Positions 21,471 to 22,901 of a DNA stretch of 22,901 bases are shown one piece after another. Positions within the stretch are counted from its first letter, which is position 1. Every line of letters begins with the position of its first letter. The translations under genes were made by a program, and so were the position numbers. Source of the stretch: Alphaproteobacteria bacterium MarineAlpha10_Bin2 (lineage in GTDB: Bacteria > Pseudomonadota > Alphaproteobacteria > UBA828); contig PTKB01000011.1 of NCBI GenBank assembly GCA_002937555.1, positions 1-22,901 on the forward strand, in the 5' to 3' direction. Under the pieces are notes generated by a model that worked only from the letters and a program-made list of their open reading frames with translations, ran no database searches and had not been told where the DNA came from.

Positions 21471-21476
21471 CATAAT
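21471..21476 (+). promoter_or_regulatory. Putative -10 box (CATAAT) of the Nudix gene
   Basis: CATAAT matches the -10 consensus at five of six bases. It ends ten bases before the ATG at 21487 with no Shine-Dalgarno sequence between. No -35 element is seen at 16-18 bases. A very short or absent leader is implied if the box is used. Confidence 0.3.
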
Positions 21477-21486
21477 TGTTAATGAT

Positions 21487-22053
21487 ATGGCGAGCTATCC
21501 GGAATCAGGCGGGCCAATCCGGCGCGCCATCCCCGAAGGCGATAATTTGGAGCGCCTGGTGTGCGATGCCTGCGGCTATATCCAATATGACAATCCCAAG
21601 ATCGTGGTCGGCGCGGTTGCCGCGTGGGAGGGACGAATTCTGCTGTGCCGCCGTGCCATCGAGCCGCGCAGCGGATTTTGGACGATCCCGGCGGGTTATC
21701 TTGAGCTGAACGAGAGCTCGGAGCAGGGCGCGCTCCGGGAAGCGTTTGAGGAAGCGGGCGCGGCGCTCCGCCTCGACGGGCTGCTCGCGGTTTACCACAT
21801 CCGGCGTCTCAGCCAGGTGCAGCTGATTTATCGTGCCGAGCTGTTGAGCGAAGAAATTTCCGCCGGCGAAGAGAGCGAAGAGGTTGGCCTGTTCACGGCG
21901 GAGGATATTCCCTGGCGGGATTTGGCCTTTCCCTCGGTGAGATGGGCGCTCACCCAATATGCCACAGTCAAGGACAAGGCTGCGTTCGCGCCGTTCACCA
22001 ATCCGGACGGCGAGACCGGCGATTACAAACCGGGTTCCACGACGGGCGTCTAA
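21487..22053 (+). CDS. Nudix hydrolase with a CxxC zinc-ribbon-like N-terminus
   Basis: The 188-residue protein has a perfect Nudix box: Gly70, Glu76, Arg84-Glu85, Glu88-Glu89 and Gly91, in GYLELNESSEQGALREAFEE. It hydrolyses a nucleoside diphosphate linked to another group. An N-terminal segment with one CxxC pair (Cys26, Cys29, in CDACGYIQYDNPKIVVG) is common in the alphaproteobacterial branch related to NADH pyrophosphatase and ADP-ribose hydrolases. The substrate cannot be fixed from sequence. The frame is open up to an ATG at 21427, but the conserved region starts near IRRAIPEGDN and 21487 gives the usual length. No Shine-Dalgarno sequence precedes it. The TAA stop overlaps the ftsY stop on the other strand. 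The gene is divergent from the yej operon. Confidence 0.88.
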   Translation: MASYPESGGPIRRAIPEGDNLERLVCDACGYIQYDNPKIVVGAVAAWEGRILLCRRAIEPRSGFWTIPAGYLELNESSEQGALREAFEEAGAALRLDGLLAVYHIRRLSQVQLIYRAELLSEEISAGEESEEVGLFTAEDIPWRDLAFPSVRWALTQYATVKDKAAFAPFTNPDGETGDYKPGSTTGV

Positions 22054-22901
22054 GTTTCGAGGTTCATCAGCGCGCGGGCGAATTCGCGCGCGTTGAACGG
22101 GCGCAGATCCTCGACCGCTTCGCCGACGCCCAAGGCGTAGACCGGCAATCCGAAGCGCCTGGCCAACGCCACCAGCACGCCGCCCTTGGCGGTGCCGTCG
22201 AGCTTGGTGACGATCAGGCTGTCGATATCGACCGCCTCGCGGAAGATTTCGACCTGGGAATGGGCGTTTTGGCCGGTGGTGGCGTCGAGTACCAGGAGGC
22301 GGGTGTGCGGCGCCTCGGCGTCGAGTTTTTTCACCACGCGGTCAATTTTTTGTAGCTCGGCCATCAAGTTGGCCTTGTTTTGCAACCTTCCCGCGGTGTC
22401 GATCAGAAGCACGTCGACGCCTTCGTCGCGGGCGCGGGCGAGGGCGTCATAGGCGAGGCCGGCCGGGTCGCCGCCTTCGCCGTCGCGCGCCACCACCGGG
22501 CAGCCGGTGCGCTCGCCCCAGATTTTCAACTGCTCGACCGCGGCGGCGCGGAAGGTGTCGGCGGCGGCGAGCATCACCGTCAAGCCATCGGCGCGGAACT
22601 GGCTGGCGAGCTTGCCGACTGTGGTGGTCTTGCCGGTGCCGTTCACCCCGGCGACCAGCACGACATGCGGTTTGGCGGTGGCGGAGATGGGGAAGGTCTG
22701 CGCCACCGGCTCGAGGATGGCGGCGATTTCATCGGCGAGGGTGGCGCGGATTTCTTCTTCGCTGACTTCCTTGCCAAATTTTTCCTTGGCCAGCGCTTGG
22801 GTGAGTTCGGCCGCCGTGGCGGCGCCCATGTCGGCGAGGATGAGCAGCTCCTCGAGTTCCTCCAGCGCGTCGTCGTCGAGCCGGCCGCGCGCGAAGATGC
22901 C
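22050..22901 (-). CDS. ftsY: Signal recognition particle receptor FtsY, C-terminal NG domain (5' end outside window)
   Basis: The frame is open to the edge of the window, giving 283 codons of the NG domain. The first visible residues, GIFARGRLDDDALEELEELL, belong to the helical N domain. The G domain follows with P-loop GVNGTGKTTTVGKLA, the ADTFRAAAVEQLKIW segment, DTAGRLQNKANLM and TKLDGTAKGG, ending in FGLPVYALGVGEAVEDLRPF. FtsY is the membrane-associated GTPase that receives SRP-bound ribosomes and passes them to SecYEG. The variable acidic N-terminal A domain, if present, lies outside. An internal ATG at 22829 is not the start because conserved N-domain sequence continues upstream of it. 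The TAG stop shares bases with the Nudix TAA. Confidence 0.97.
   Translation of the reverse strand, partial: GIFARGRLDDDALEELEELLILADMGAATAAELTQALAKEKFGKEVSEEEIRATLADEIAAILEPVAQTFPISATAKPHVVLVAGVNGTGKTTTVGKLASQFRADGLTVMLAAADTFRAAAVEQLKIWGERTGCPVVARDGEGGDPAGLAYDALARARDEGVDVLLIDTAGRLQNKANLMAELQKIDRVVKKLDAEAPHTRLLVLDATTGQNAHSQVEIFREAVDIDSLIVTKLDGTAKGGVLVALARRFGLPVYALGVGEAVEDLRPFNAREFARALMNLET

Noticed and set aside
21427..21486. Upstream ATG of the Nudix gene at 21427
   Set aside because: The added 20 residues are not family-like and have no ribosome binding site; kept only as a possibility.

Overview
The window is a GC-rich (about 60%), densely coded piece of a bacterial chromosome, most likely from an alphaproteobacterium of the Rhodospirillales or a related lineage. 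The evidence is a DUF2336 protein (a mostly alphaproteobacterial family), a Bpt-type leucyltransferase, a pyrimidine 5'-nucleotidase next to dapD-dapE, a YejABEF peptide importer and the sequence character of ParC, BioB and FtsY. This assignment is inferred from family recognition, not from a database search. There are 18 protein genes. The gene at each edge is cut by the window. No tRNA, rRNA, CRISPR array, insertion sequence, prophage or integration site was seen. No gene-free stretch exceeds 300 bases; the longest is about 130 bases (10905-11034).

Region 1 (1-4571, + strand): the C-terminal end of an SLC13-type anion permease, the protein-tagging enzyme Bpt, then a complete tripartite TRAP uptake system. 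The TRAP genes are a Tat-exported binding protein, a small membrane subunit and an unusually long large membrane subunit. A strong hairpin separates the binding-protein gene from the two membrane genes, a layout that fits making much more binding protein than membrane complex.

Region 2 (4568-10904, - strand): read in transcription order, a PAS-PAS-GAF-GGDEF diguanylate cyclase overlaps by 17 bases a DUF2336 HEAT-like protein. parC (topoisomerase IV subunit A) and bioB (biotin synthase) follow. The cyclase/DUF2336 pair is the best candidate here for an uncharacterised signalling module.

Region 3 (11035-13822, + strand): a HAD pyrimidine 5'-nucleotidase, then dapD and dapE, two steps of the succinylase route to diaminopimelate and lysine. 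A recognisable promoter precedes dapD.

Region 4 (13842-21369, - strand): a five-gene peptide/microcin-C-type ABC importer in the order yejA-yejA-yejB-yejE-yejF. It has two diverged tandem binding proteins instead of the usual one.

Region 5 (21487-22901): a Nudix hydrolase on the + strand converging on the C-terminal part of ftsY, the signal recognition particle receptor.

Two themes recur. At several genes a TATAAT-like box lies only 6-10 bases before the start codon with no Shine-Dalgarno sequence, suggesting leaderless transcripts. At two convergent gene pairs the two stop codons share the same four bases, CTAA.
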